Assembly (NCBI GenBank): GCA_016704895.1
Contig: JADIZG010000015.1
Span: 1 to 56,258 of the forward strand
Direction: 5' to 3'
DNA: 56,258 nucleotides
Source of the DNA: Betaproteobacteria bacterium
GTDB taxonomy: Bacteria; Pseudomonadota; Gammaproteobacteria; Burkholderiales; Casimicrobiaceae
Shown here piece after piece: positions 18,775 to 31,022 of this stretch. How positions within the stretch are numbered: the first letter of the stretch is position 1; each line of letters starts with the position of its first letter. Position numbers and translations under genes: made by a program. Below the pieces are notes generated by a model that was not told the DNA's origin, searched no databases, and saw only the letters and a program-made list of their open reading frames with translations.

Positions 18775-18990
18775 ATGAGAAGAATGACGGAAGAACCGGA
18801 ACGACCGTACGGCCGCGACGACCTCGCCTATGTGCGAGGCGGGAAGGCGGGCACGTGCCTGCGCGGACGCGACGGACTCGAAGTGCGGCTCGCCGCGCCC
18901 GAGCGGGAAGCGCCGGTCGAGCGCGAGCGCCTGTCGCTCGTCGGCGTGCTGGTCGCGTTCCTGGCGAGCGGCGCTGAGCCGCGACAGTAG
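18775..18990 (+). CDS. Possible 71-residue protein
   Basis: MRRMTEEPERPYGRDDLAYV ... with a charged middle and a hydrophobic end (LSLVGVLVAFLASGAEPRQ). A weak gagg lies eight bases before ATG 18775; ATG 18784 is an alternative. No family recognised. The remaining bases to 19255 hold no gene that I can support. Confidence 0.25.
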   Translation: MRRMTEEPERPYGRDDLAYVRGGKAGTCLRGRDGLEVRLAAPEREAPVERERLSLVGVLVAFLASGAEPRQ

Positions 18991-19255
18991 AGGCGGGATC
19001 CGTGTCATCGCGCCGCGACGTCGGTGCGTTGTGCGGAGATGAATGGCCGCGGTTGGCGGTCAGCAGGTTCGTGCCTTCGGGCACGGGAACGGCGATTCTG
19101 CGTGCCGTGCGCGGCACGCTTAACCGGGGATCGGGATCGCCGCCGCGCATCCGGCGTTTCACCGGTGCGCGGTCACCAGTCGACGAACCCGGCGGAGCGC
19201 CCCTCCGCCGGGATTCGCGACGAAAATTCGGAAACGAGACCGGACCCGCGTTCGA

Positions 19256-20920
19256 TCAGCGCGCGGGATCCTGGGCTCGGTCCAGCCGCGGCTCGCGCCG
19301 GCGCTCGACCGTCCGCCGCACGCTGTCGGCGAACGCGCGCTCGAGCTCCGGCGTGAGCGCGAGCGCATCGGTCGGCGGACCCGCCGCGGCAGGGACGCCT
19401 GCGCCCATCGACTTCGCGGCCGCGACCCTCGAGGCCAGCGTCGCGAAGATGTCGGTGCGGTCGTCCAGGTTGCCGGGATTGGTGAGCCCGTAGACCGGCA
19501 CGAACGTCGTCCCGATGCTCGTCAATCCCATGTAGTCGCCGAGGAAGAGCCCGCGCGCGTAGGGCGCGGTCGCGTAGTCGATGGGCCCCGCGACGTGCGT
19601 CTCGGTCCACGTGACGCCGTCGGCGGACTGGACGAGCCAGTAGTCGGCGAGGATCGTCGGCGCCGTCGTGTTGTTGCGCAGGTCGAAATAGGTGACGCCG
19701 ATCGTGCCGTCGTCGCGGATGTGGACGGTCGGCACGAACGCCTGCACCGCGGGCGCCTGGTTCAACTGGACGGGGGTCGACCAGGTGAGCCCGCCGTCGG
19801 TCGACTGCGAGTACGCGATGCCGTCGCGCTGGCCTCCGGAAAAGCGCGAGTCCTGCCAGACCATCGCGATCCTCCCGTTCCTTCCGGCGGCGATCGACCC
19901 GAGATTCGCGCCGTCGCGGATCGGGGTCCCGGACTCCGGGTCGGTCGCGCCGCGCGACTGCACCTGCGCGACGACGATCGGCTGCGACCAGGTGACGCCC
20001 TTGTCAGCCGAGCGCATCGCCATCAGTGCCGCGGCGCGCGGCGGCGCCATGTTGAGCCTCGTGAACGACGCGACCAGCGCGCCGTCGGGAAGCACGACGA
20101 CCTGGTTGTTGATCGTCTGCCGGAGGATGCCCGGGTCGTGGATCGACTTGGGCGTCTCCCAGGTCGCCCCCGAATCGGTCGTGCGCGTGAACACCGTCGG
20201 CCCGAGGTTGCCGTCGAGACGGTCCCAGATCGCGTACGCGTAGCGCCCGTCGGTCGGGTCGGCGATCATCGATTCCTTGTCGTTGAACGGGCCGCCCTGG
20301 TCGCGGATCAGCGTGATCGGCGGCTCCCAGGTGAGCCCGCCGTCCGGCGACCGCGAAACGAGCACGGCGCTCGCGGTGGCGGAAATCGCGTCCCCGATGA
20401 CGATCGAGATCTGCCAGGTGATGCCGCCGGGGCCGATCGCAGCCCAGGGGTCGCTCGCGCGCTCGTAGTCGCCGCCGTTCGTAGGGGTGCCCCCCGTGCA
20501 GCGCGTGAACGCGGCGGCGGATGCCGTCCACGTGCGCCCCCCGTCGTACGAGACTGCGCTCCTCAGGCCCCGCGCGGCGCCGTCCGACCAGCGATCCTGC
20601 TGCCAGGCGGCGACCAGGTGATTCGGGTTGCCCGGGTCGACCACGACGTGCGGCTCGACTTCGGAGCTCGCGTAGAGCGTGCCGCTCGCAGGCACGCCGT
20701 CGCATCCGTCCGCGAACGGCGTGGTCCCGGTGATCCGGACCTGTGGGTCGACCTGCACGGGGGGCACCACCGGCGGCGGATCGCCGCCCCCCTCGCCGCC
20801 GCACGCAGCGGCGAGCAGCGCCGCCATCAGCGCTGCCGCGAGCGGACGGCGGGGATCGTGCGCGGATCCGGGAATCGGGCTGGGGGGATGGCTGAGGGCT
20901 CGGGGCGTGGCGCGCGGCAT
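19256..20920 (-). CDS. BNR/Asp-box (sialidase-like) lipoprotein
   Basis: About 554 residues. ATG 20920 (MPRATPRALSHPP) precedes a signal peptide RRPLAAALMAALLAAACGG with a lipobox-like AAAC, so a lipoprotein is likely; the exact start is uncertain. The body is a beta-propeller with repeated Asp-box motifs: SYDGGRTWTA, SPDGGLTWEP, TTDSGATWETP, SADKGVTWSQP, STDGGLTWSTP, SADGVTWTE. These occur in exo-alpha-sialidases and related secreted glycan-binding or hydrolytic propellers. The sialidase catalytic Arg triad and FRIP motif are not evident, so a non-sialidase propeller is more likely. Divergent from the transporter operon. Confidence 0.8.
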   Translation of the reverse strand: MPRATPRALSHPPSPIPGSAHDPRRPLAAALMAALLAAACGGEGGGDPPPVVPPVQVDPQVRITGTTPFADGCDGVPASGTLYASSEVEPHVVVDPGNPNHLVAAWQQDRWSDGAARGLRSAVSYDGGRTWTASAAAFTRCTGGTPTNGGDYERASDPWAAIGPGGITWQISIVIGDAISATASAVLVSRSPDGGLTWEPPITLIRDQGGPFNDKESMIADPTDGRYAYAIWDRLDGNLGPTVFTRTTDSGATWETPKSIHDPGILRQTINNQVVVLPDGALVASFTRLNMAPPRAAALMAMRSADKGVTWSQPIVVAQVQSRGATDPESGTPIRDGANLGSIAAGRNGRIAMVWQDSRFSGGQRDGIAYSQSTDGGLTWSTPVQLNQAPAVQAFVPTVHIRDDGTIGVTYFDLRNNTTAPTILADYWLVQSADGVTWTETHVAGPIDYATAPYARGLFLGDYMGLTSIGTTFVPVYGLTNPGNLDDRTDIFATLASRVAAAKSMGAGVPAAAGPPTDALALTPELERAFADSVRRTVERRREPRLDRAQDPAR

Positions 20921-21102
20921 CTCGGCGGGTGCGTGTCGGGGAGCGACGGGCGCGGACCGGGAGCAAGGTCCCCGATGGCGCGTCCAGGCTGGTAGGATTG
21001 AACCACGTTCACGCGGCGTCGTCTTCAGCCGCAACCGACCAGCCGCGCCGGATCGGCGCGGCGTCTCGACGATCCACGACCTTCCCGGGGGGACCGCAGC
21101 AA

Positions 21103-22104
21103 ATGCTCAAGCGACGCGTTTGGCTCAAGGCAACGGCAGTGACGGTGGCGATGGCGCTTTGCGCGTTCGCGGTGCCGTCGCAGGCGCAGAACAAGCTCAA
21201 GGTGGCCGCGATCTACACGGTGCCCGTCGAGCAGCAGTGGGTGAGCCGCATCCACAAGGCGCTCAACGCCGCGAAGGACCGCGGCGAGATCGAGTACGTG
21301 TTCTCCGAGAAGGTCGCGAACGCCGACTACGAGCGCGTGATGCGCGAGTACGCGGAGAAGGGCAACACGCTCGTCGTCGGCGAGTCGTTCGCCGTCGAGG
21401 CGGCGGCGCGCAAGGTCGCGAAGGACTATCCGAAGGTGTCGTTCCTGATGGGCAGCTCCGGCAAGCCGCAGGCGCCGAACTTCTCGGTGTTCGACAACTA
21501 CATCCAGGAGCCGGCCTACCTGTCGGGCATGGTTGCCGGCGGCATGACGAAGAGCAACCGGATCGGCATGGTCGGCGGCTACCCGATCCCCGAGGTGAAC
21601 CGGCTGATGCACGCGTTCATGGCGGGCGCGAAGGCGACGAACCCGAAGGTCGAGTTCTACGTCACGTTCATCGGCTCGTGGTTCGATCCGCCCAAGGCGA
21701 AGGAGGCGGCCTACGCGATGATCGAGAAGGGCGCGGACGTCCTGTACGCCGAGCGCTTCGGCGTGTCCGACGCGGCCAAGGAGAAGGGCAAGCTCGCGAT
21801 CGGCAACGTGATCAACACGCAGCCGCAGTACCCGGACACGGTCGTCGCGAGCGCGCTGTGGAACATGGAGCCCACGATCGACCGGGCGATCAAGGCCGTG
21901 AAGGAGGGCAAGTTCAAGCCCGAGGACTACGGCCCGTACTCGACGATGAAGCACAAGGGCAGCGAGCTCGCGCCGCTGGGCACGTTCGAGGCGAAGGTGC
22001 CGAAGGACGTGGTCGAGAAGGTGCGCGCGAAGGAGAAGGCGATCCTCGACGGCAAGTTCGCGGTCAAGGTGAACGACGCGGAACCGAAGTCGACGGCGAA
22101 GTAG
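21103..22104 (+). CDS. BMP-family ABC transporter substrate-binding protein (nucleobase/nucleoside type)
   Basis: 333 residues from ATG 21103 (MLKRRVWLKATAVTVAM), with a signal peptide ending PSQAQ. The mature part starts LKVAAIYTVPVEQQWVSRIH and contains LVVGESFAVEAAARKVAKDYP and NRIGMVGGYPIPEVNRLMHA, the PnrA/BmpA-type pattern of periplasmic receptors for nucleosides and nucleobases. It heads a receptor-ATPase-permease-permease set that leads into uracil-degradation genes, so its ligand is probably uracil, cytosine or a related base (inference). Confidence 0.92.
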   Translation: MLKRRVWLKATAVTVAMALCAFAVPSQAQNKLKVAAIYTVPVEQQWVSRIHKALNAAKDRGEIEYVFSEKVANADYERVMREYAEKGNTLVVGESFAVEAAARKVAKDYPKVSFLMGSSGKPQAPNFSVFDNYIQEPAYLSGMVAGGMTKSNRIGMVGGYPIPEVNRLMHAFMAGAKATNPKVEFYVTFIGSWFDPPKAKEAAYAMIEKGADVLYAERFGVSDAAKEKGKLAIGNVINTQPQYPDTVVASALWNMEPTIDRAIKAVKEGKFKPEDYGPYSTMKHKGSELAPLGTFEAKVPKDVVEKVRAKEKAILDGKFAVKVNDAEPKSTAK

Positions 22105-22191
22105 GCGAGGCCGACGCGTGGGCGCCCCGGCCCGACCGGGGCGTCCCGACCATCCCCCGGGCGGGTACCGCGTACGAGCCACGTGCCCGCC

Positions 22192-23719
<1,528 letters not shown>

Positions 23720-23730
<11 letters not shown>

Positions 23731-24781
23731 GGCGCGCGGCGCAGTCTCGCCAGCGATGGCCGTCGTCGCGCCGCTCGCGGCGGTCGCGTTCACGCTCGTC
23801 GTCGCCGCGCTGTTCGTCGCGTGGGCGGGCGCGCCGGTCGGACGGACCTATGCGCTCATCTTCGAGGGCGGGTTCGGCTCGCGCTTCGCATGGAGCGAGA
23901 CGCTCACGCGCGCCACGCCCCTCGTCCTGACCGGCCTCGCGGCGGCGATCGCGTTCCGCGCCCGCCTCTACAACATCGGCGCGGAAGGGCAGCTCTACGC
24001 GGGCGCGCTCGCCGCGGTCGCGGTGGGCGGGCTGCACGGCGGGACGGGATTCGAGCTGCCGCCGGCGGTGCTGTTTCCCGCGATGCTCGCGGCGGCGGCG
24101 CTCGCGGGCGCGGTGCTGATGGCGTTGCCCGCGATCGCGAAGACGCGATTCGGCGTCGACGAGGTCGTCACGACGCTGCTCCTCAACTTCATCGTGCTGC
24201 TCGTTGTCTCGATGATGCTCGACGGGCCGATGAAGGACCCGACCGCGATGGGCTGGCCGCAGAGCGTCGCGCTGCAGGACGAGCTGCAGCTCTCGAAGCT
24301 CGTCGAGCGCACGCGCGTGCACACGGGCCTCCTGATCGCGCTCGCGCTCGCGGGGCTCGCCTGGGGAGTGCTGCGCCTGACGACGTTCGGCTTCGAGGTG
24401 CGCGCGGTCGGTGCGAACGCGAGGGCGGCACGATTCGCCGGCGTGCCGGTGACGCGCACGATCCTCGCCGTCGCGCTGGCGTCGGGGGCGGTCGCGGGCC
24501 TGGCGGGGGCGATCGAGGTGGCGGGCCGCACCGGCTACGTCACGCTCGACATGTCGCCCGGGTACGGCTACACGGGCATCGTCATCGCGATGCTCGCCGG
24601 CCTGAATCCGCTCGGCGTCGTCGCGGCGGCCGTGTTCGTCGCGGGCGTCCTCGTCGGCGCGGACAGCATGAGCCGGGCGGTCGCCGTGCCCACCTACGTC
24701 GCGGACCTGATCGTCGCGGTGGCGCTCCTCTCGATGCTCGTCGCGACGGTCGCGGCGCGCTACCGGCTGCGGCTTCGCTGA
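23720..24781 (+). CDS. ABC transporter permease (YufP/NupP type)
   Basis: 353 residues from ATG 23720, which lies inside the end of the ATPase gene. Around nine TM segments (FTLVVAALFVAWAG, FPAMLAAAALAGAVLMAL, LLLNFIVLLVVSMML, IVIAMLAGLNPLGVVAAAVF). The LYNIGAEGQLYAGALAAV motif is characteristic of BMP-linked permeases. Forms the inner-membrane channel with the next protein. Confidence 0.93.
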
Positions 24782-24785
24782 CGCC

Positions 24786-25712
24786 ATGGTCGACGCGCTC
24801 GCCGCGATGCTCGCCAACGCCGACTTCTGGTCGGCCGTGCTGCGCGTCGCCACGCCGCTGGTGCTCGGGACGCTCGGGGTGCTCCTGTGCGAGCGCGCGG
24901 GCGTGCTGAACCTCGGGATCGAGGGGATCATGGTCGCGGGCGCGTTCACCGGCTGGCTCGCGGTGCACGCGGGCGCGAGCCTGTGGACCGGCGTGCTCGT
25001 CGCGGCGGCGACCGGCGCGGCGTTCGGGCTGCTGCACGGCGTGCTGACGGTGTCGCTCGCGCTGTCGCAGCACGTCGCCGGGCTCGGGATCACGATGTTC
25101 GCATCCTCCGTTGCCTACTACGCGTACCGGGTGAGCTTCCCGAACGTCTCGACGCCGCCGACGATCCAGCCTTTCGTCGAGATGCGCTGGCTGGAACTTC
25201 CGGTCCTCTCGGCGCAGACGCCGCTCACGCTGCTTGCGCTGGCGCTCGTCCCGGTGGTGGCCTGGGTCCTGAACCGGACGCCGCTCGGCCTCGCCGTGCG
25301 CATGGTCGGCGAGAATCCGGCCGCCGCGGAAGGGCAGGGGCTGTCCGTCTCCGCCGTGCGCATGGGCGCGATCGTCGCGGGCAGCGCGCTGATGGGCGTG
25401 GCCGGCGCGTTCCTGACGCTGTCGGCGTTCAACGCCTTCTTCTTCAACATGGTGAACGGCCGCGGATGGATCTGCGTCGCGCTCGTCGTGTTCGCGAGCT
25501 GGCGACCCGGCAAGGCGCTCGCCGGCGCGCTGCTGTTCGCGTTCTTCGACGCGATGCAGCTGCGGCTGCAGCAGGCCGACGTCGGCGGGCTGCCCTACCA
25601 GGCGTGGCTGATGCTGCCCTACGTGCTTTCGATCGTCGCGCTGATCGCCGTCGCGCGGCGCGCGAGCTACCCGCAGGCGCTGATGAAGCCCTACCGCAAG
25701 GGCGAGCGCTGA
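24786..25712 (+). CDS. ABC transporter permease (YufQ/NupQ type)
   Basis: 308 residues from ATG 24786, four bases after the previous stop. The family motif VLNLGIEGIMVAGAFTGWLA is near the N-terminus, with multiple TM helices and GMGLSVSAVRM-like loops (GQGLSVSAVRMGAIVAGSAL). Ends KPYRKGER. Last gene of the transporter set; a hairpin follows. Confidence 0.93.
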   Translation: MVDALAAMLANADFWSAVLRVATPLVLGTLGVLLCERAGVLNLGIEGIMVAGAFTGWLAVHAGASLWTGVLVAAATGAAFGLLHGVLTVSLALSQHVAGLGITMFASSVAYYAYRVSFPNVSTPPTIQPFVEMRWLELPVLSAQTPLTLLALALVPVVAWVLNRTPLGLAVRMVGENPAAAEGQGLSVSAVRMGAIVAGSALMGVAGAFLTLSAFNAFFFNMVNGRGWICVALVVFASWRPGKALAGALLFAFFDAMQLRLQQADVGGLPYQAWLMLPYVLSIVALIAVARRASYPQALMKPYRKGER

Positions 25713-25717
25713 CCTCG

Positions 25718-25752
25718 GGTGTCAGGCTCGTGCCAGGCAGGGGCCTGACACC
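25718..25752 (+). terminator. Inverted repeat after the transporter genes
   Basis: ggtgtcaggc (25718-25727) and gcctgacacc (25743-25752), a perfect 10-bp stem with a 15-nt loop, six bases after the permease stop. No T run. It may attenuate or stabilise the transcript end. Confidence 0.45.
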
Positions 25753-25757
25753 GGGGG

Positions 25758-25786
25758 TTCGTCGACTCTGCCCGTCGCGGTATAGT
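25758..25786 (+). promoter_or_regulatory. Putative promoter of the urc genes
   Basis: TATAGT at 25781-25786 with TTCGTC at 25758-25763 and a 17-bp spacer; 25 bases before ATG 25812. The -10 is good, the -35 weak. Confidence 0.35.
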
Positions 25787-25811
25787 GTGCCGCCTTGAGG
25801 GACCGCGCCGC

Positions 25812-27065
<1,254 letters not shown>

Positions 27066-27096
27066 CCTTCCCGGAGCGCGCGAGCGCGCTTGCCCC

Positions 27097-28281
27097 GTGG
27101 GGGGCGACGGCGGAGTGTCCGTCCTTCGGTCGCCGGCCACGATCCGCGAGCGCTGCGCGGACGTGCTCGCCGCGGCCGAGGCGGGGCGCTCGGCGAACCT
27201 CGCGGTCGACCGGTCGAAGCTCGACGCGTGCGCGGCTATCGTCGCAGACGTGACGCGTCGCCGCTACCCGTCGCTCGCCGTCCCGTACCACAGCCGCTGG
27301 CGCCACTTCGAGGCGGGTGGCGTCGACCGTGCCGCGGAGCTCGACCGCGCGCTCGTCGGACGCGGCGCGACCGACGCCGCGCTCGCGCGCATCGACCTCG
27401 CGATCGTCAGCGTGCTGCTCGATGCGGGCGCGGGCGCCCGGTGGTCGTATGTCGAGCGCGAGACCGGCGGACGCTACGCGCGCTCGGAAGGGCTCGGCGT
27501 CGCGAGCTACCGCGCCTTCGTGTCGGGCGCATTCTCGTCGACGCCCGGCGACCCGTGTCGCGTCGACGCGCGGGCGCTGGGCGCGATCGACGGCGCCGCG
27601 CTCGCGCGGATCTTCCAGGCGACCGACGCGAATCCGCTCGTCGGGCTCGACGGTCGTGCCTCGCTGCTGCGGCGGCTGGCTGCCGAGGTCGCCGGGCGGC
27701 CGTCGGCGCCGTTCCTGCCCCTGCTCGAGCGTCGCGGCGATGTCGCCGCCGCCGAGATCCTGGCGACCCTGCTCGAGCGCACCAGTGCGATCTGGCCGAA
27801 CGGCCTCGTCCTCGGGGGCGTCGCGCTGGGCGACGCCTGGCCGCATCCGCGCGCGGGCGGCAGCGGCGTGTCGGCAGGCTACGTGCCGTTCCACAAGCTC
27901 TCGCAGTGGCTCGCCTACTCGCTGTTCGAGCCGTTCGAGCGCGCAGGCCATCGCGTCGTCGACCGCGACGCGCTGACCGCGCTGCCCGAGTACCGCAACG
28001 GCGGGCTGTTGCTGGACACCGGCGTACTCGCGTTGCGCGACCCGGCCGACGCGACGCGCCGCCACGCGGTCGGCAGCGAGCTCGTCGTCGAGTGGCGCGC
28101 GCTCACCGTCGCGCTGGTCGACGAGCTCGCCGCGCACGTGCGCTCGCGGCTCGGGCGCCCGGAGCTGCCGCTCGCGTGCGTCCTCGAGGGAGGCACGTGG
28201 GCGGCCGGGCGCGAGACGGCGGCGAAGCTGCGCGGCGGCGAACCTCCGCTCGCGATCGAGAGCGACGGAACCGTGTTCTAG
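27097..28281 (+). CDS. urc4: URC4/Urg3 family protein (DUF1688)
   Basis: 394 residues from GTG 27097; GTG 27115 (VSVLRSPATIRERC) is the more conserved-looking start. DUF1688 hallmarks: VPYHSRWRHFEAGGVDR, DLAIVSVLLDAGAGARWSY, SEGLGVASYRAF, GDAWPHPRAG and VPFHKLSQWLAYSLFEPFE, then PEYRNGGLLLDTGV. No signal peptide. In Lachancea the homologue URC4 is required to grow on uracil and is thought to act after the GCHII-like step; the exact chemistry is not something I can read here. It starts 31 bases after urc1. Confidence 0.9.
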   Translation: MGGDGGVSVLRSPATIRERCADVLAAAEAGRSANLAVDRSKLDACAAIVADVTRRRYPSLAVPYHSRWRHFEAGGVDRAAELDRALVGRGATDAALARIDLAIVSVLLDAGAGARWSYVERETGGRYARSEGLGVASYRAFVSGAFSSTPGDPCRVDARALGAIDGAALARIFQATDANPLVGLDGRASLLRRLAAEVAGRPSAPFLPLLERRGDVAAAEILATLLERTSAIWPNGLVLGGVALGDAWPHPRAGGSGVSAGYVPFHKLSQWLAYSLFEPFERAGHRVVDRDALTALPEYRNGGLLLDTGVLALRDPADATRRHAVGSELVVEWRALTVALVDELAAHVRSRLGRPELPLACVLEGGTWAAGRETAAKLRGGEPPLAIESDGTVF

Positions 28282-28364
28282 GAGGCGGAGCGCGGTGTCG
28301 TGCAGCGACCGGACCCGGTGTCGGTTGCTTGGGGTCCGACCCCGGTTTGAACGACAATGATGCG

Positions 28365-28447
28365 ATGAGCGAAAACCGGGGTCAGTCCCCGATGAAGCCG
28401 GGGTCAGACCCCAGGAAAGCCGGAGCCAGACCCCAGGAGCAGCCGCA

Positions 28448-28451
<4 letters not shown>
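28365..28451 (+). CDS. 28-residue ORF coupled to upp
   Basis: MSENRGQSPMKPGSDPRKAG... encoded largely by the 22-bp tandem repeats. Its TGA overlaps the upp ATG (ATGA). It may be a leader that delivers ribosomes to upp, or may be fortuitous. The product is Pro/Gly/Ser-rich with no domain. Confidence 0.3.
28378..28444. repeat. Three tandem 22-bp repeats with palindromic core
   Basis: Units begin at 28378, 28400 and 28422. The core is ggggtcagacccc, itself a near-palindrome, followed by aggaaagcc-like spacers. A single related core, ggggtccgacccc, lies at 28331-28343. Confidence 0.75.
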
Positions 28452-29080
<629 letters not shown>

Positions 29081-29117
29081 CCGTCGACGATTCGACGTCT
29101 TCCAACGGAGTCAGATC

Positions 29118-29579
29118 ATGCACCTCCCCGTCTCGTTCGCGAAGCTGCTGACGATCGTCGCTTCGGCGGTGATCGTTGCCCCCGCCGCTGCGCAGATGCC
29201 GGCCGGAGGCGATGCCCGCCAGCTCGTCGCGCTGCCCGAGCCCATGCGCACGCACACGATCGCCAACATGCGCGACCATCTGCTGGCGCTCCAGGAGATC
29301 GACGAGGCGCTGGCGAAAGGCGACTTCACGGCCGCGTCGCGCATCGCCGAGGAGCGCATCGGCATGAGCTCGCTCAAGTCGCACGGCGCCGCGCACATCG
29401 CCTCGTTCCTGCCGCAGCCGATGCAGGAGATCGGGACCCGGATGCATCGCGCGGCGAGCCGCTTCGCCGTCGAGGCGCAGAATGCCGGCGTGACGAACGA
29501 CCTGCGTCCGGCGCTCCTGGCGAAGAGCGCGGTGATCCGGGAGTGCGTCGCCTGCCACGCCGCGTATCGTTACCACTGA
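29118..29579 (+). CDS. Periplasmic c-type cytochrome, cytochrome c'-like
   Basis: 153 residues from ATG 29118; signal peptide LLTIVASAVIVAPAAAQ. A mostly helical body (MRTHTIANMRDHLLALQEID; GMSSLKSHGAAHIASFLPQ) ends with a single haem motif CVACH only six residues from the C-terminus. A haem site at the end of a helical bundle is the class II (cytochrome c'/c556) arrangement. It sits between upp and codA in the same orientation, but a role in pyrimidine breakdown is not obvious; it could be an unrelated insertion into the locus. Confidence 0.7.
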   Translation: MHLPVSFAKLLTIVASAVIVAPAAAQMPAGGDARQLVALPEPMRTHTIANMRDHLLALQEIDEALAKGDFTAASRIAEERIGMSSLKSHGAAHIASFLPQPMQEIGTRMHRAASRFAVEAQNAGVTNDLRPALLAKSAVIRECVACHAAYRYH

Positions 29580-29614
29580 CGCGCCCGCGCGGACGAGCGC
29601 CACCCCTCCTGCCC

Positions 29615-30897
29615 ATGTCCAGCCTGCTCATCCGCAACGCCACGCTGCCCGACGGCCGGACCGGCCTCGACGTCCTGTGCGCGGACGGTCGCATCGCGAA
29701 CCTCGCGCCACGCATCTCCGCCGCCGCCGAGCGCACGATCGACGCGGGCGGGATGCTCGTCGCGCCGCCGTTCGTCGACGCGCACTTCCACATGGATTCG
29801 ACGCTGACCTACGGGTTGCCCAGGGTCAACGCGAGCGGCACGCTGCTCGAGGGCATCGCCCTGTGGGGCGAGCTCAAGCCGACGCTCACACAGGACGCGA
29901 TCGTCGGGCGCGCGCTCACCTACTGCGACTGGGCGGTCGGCAAGGGTCTGCTCGCGATCCGCTCGCACGTCGACACGTCCGACCCGAGGCTCCTCGCCGT
30001 CGAGGCGCTGCTGCACGTTCGCGAACGGTCAAGCCGTACCTCGACCTGCAGCTCGTCGCGTTCCCGCAGGACGGCGTGCTGCGCTCGCCGGGCGCGCTCC
30101 ACAACCTGAAGCGCGCGCTCTCGATGGGCGTCGACGTCGTCGGGGGCATCCCGCACTTCGAGCGGACGATGGCCGACGGCGCGGAAAGCGTTCGCATCCT
30201 GTGCGAGATCGCGGCGGACCTCGGCAAGCGCGTCGACATGCACTGCGACGAAACCGACGACCCGATGTCGCGGCACGTCGAGACGCTCGCCTGCCAGACG
30301 CAGCGGCTGGGGCTGCAGGGGAGGGTCGCGGGATCGCACCTGACGTCGATGCACTCGATGGACAACTACTACGTGTCCAAGCTGATCCCGCTCCTGCGCG
30401 AGGCGGGCGTCGCCGCGATCGCCAACCCGCTGATCAACATCACGCTGCAGGGGCGCCACGACACCTACCCGAAGCGCCGCGGCATGACGCGCGTGCCCGA
30501 GCTGATCGCGGCGGGCGTCCCGGTCGCGTTCGGCCACGACTGCGTGATGGACCCCTGGTACCCGCTCGGCAGCGGCGACATGCTCGAGGTGGCGGCGATG
30601 GGCCTGCACGTCGCGCAGATGACGGGGCGGGAGGCGATGCGCGCGTGCTTCGACGCGGTGACGTCGACCCCCGCGACGATCCTCGGCCTCGACGGCTATG
30701 GCCTCGCGCCGGGATGCCGCGCCGACCTGGTGCTGCTGCAGGCGCGTGACCCGGTCGAGGCGGTCCGGCTGCGCGCCACGCGGCTCGCGGTCGTGCGAGC
30801 GGGGCGCGTCGTCGCGACGTCGCCGCCGGCGCAGGCGACGCTCGACCTGCCGGGGCGTCCGGCGGCCGTGGACTGGACGCTGCCGCGCCCGTCGTAA
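29615..30897 (+). CDS. codA: Cytosine deaminase; one frameshift
   Basis: ATG 29615 (MSSLLIRNATLPDGRTG). Amidohydrolase metal site DAHFHMDST and AIRSHVDTSDPRLL appear in the first frame. After a single missing base near 30025 the second frame continues VKPYLDLQLVAFPQDG, HCDETDDPMSRH and GHDCVMDPWYPLGSGDMLE. The last is the CodA signature (Asp in DCVMDPWYPLG). It deaminates cytosine to uracil, feeding Upp. Total about 427 residues, as in E. coli CodA. The break is probably a sequencing error because both sides are fully conserved. Confidence 0.88.
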
Positions 30898-30964
30898 GGT
30901 CCGGGCCGCCCCGCCGACTTCAGGTAGGCGCGGGCGACTCCGCCCGTGCCCGAGGAATCCCTCG

Positions 30965-31009
30965 ATGACATCCCCCGCCGCCTTCCTCACCCCAGTTCCG
31001 CTCGGATAG
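30965..31009 (+). CDS. 14-residue mini-ORF upstream of a radical SAM gene
   Basis: MTSPAAFLTPVPLG. GAGGA at 30952-30956 with an eight-base gap gives it a canonical ribosome-binding site, whereas the radical SAM gene 13 bases downstream has none that is obvious. It could be a leader peptide for translational coupling or a very short substrate peptide of the radical SAM enzyme. Coding status is unproven. Confidence 0.35.
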   Translation: MTSPAAFLTPVPLG

Positions 31010-31022
31010 ACCGCGACAGCGC

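Noticed and set aside
19256..20920. True exo-alpha-sialidase
   Set aside because: Asp-box repeats are clear, but the catalytic Arg triad, the Tyr/Glu nucleophile pair and a FRIP motif were not seen, so only a BNR-propeller call is justified.
28331..28444. Riboswitch or T-box ahead of upp
   Set aside because: The sequence is explained by 22-bp tandem repeats with a palindromic core; no conserved riboswitch elements were recognised.
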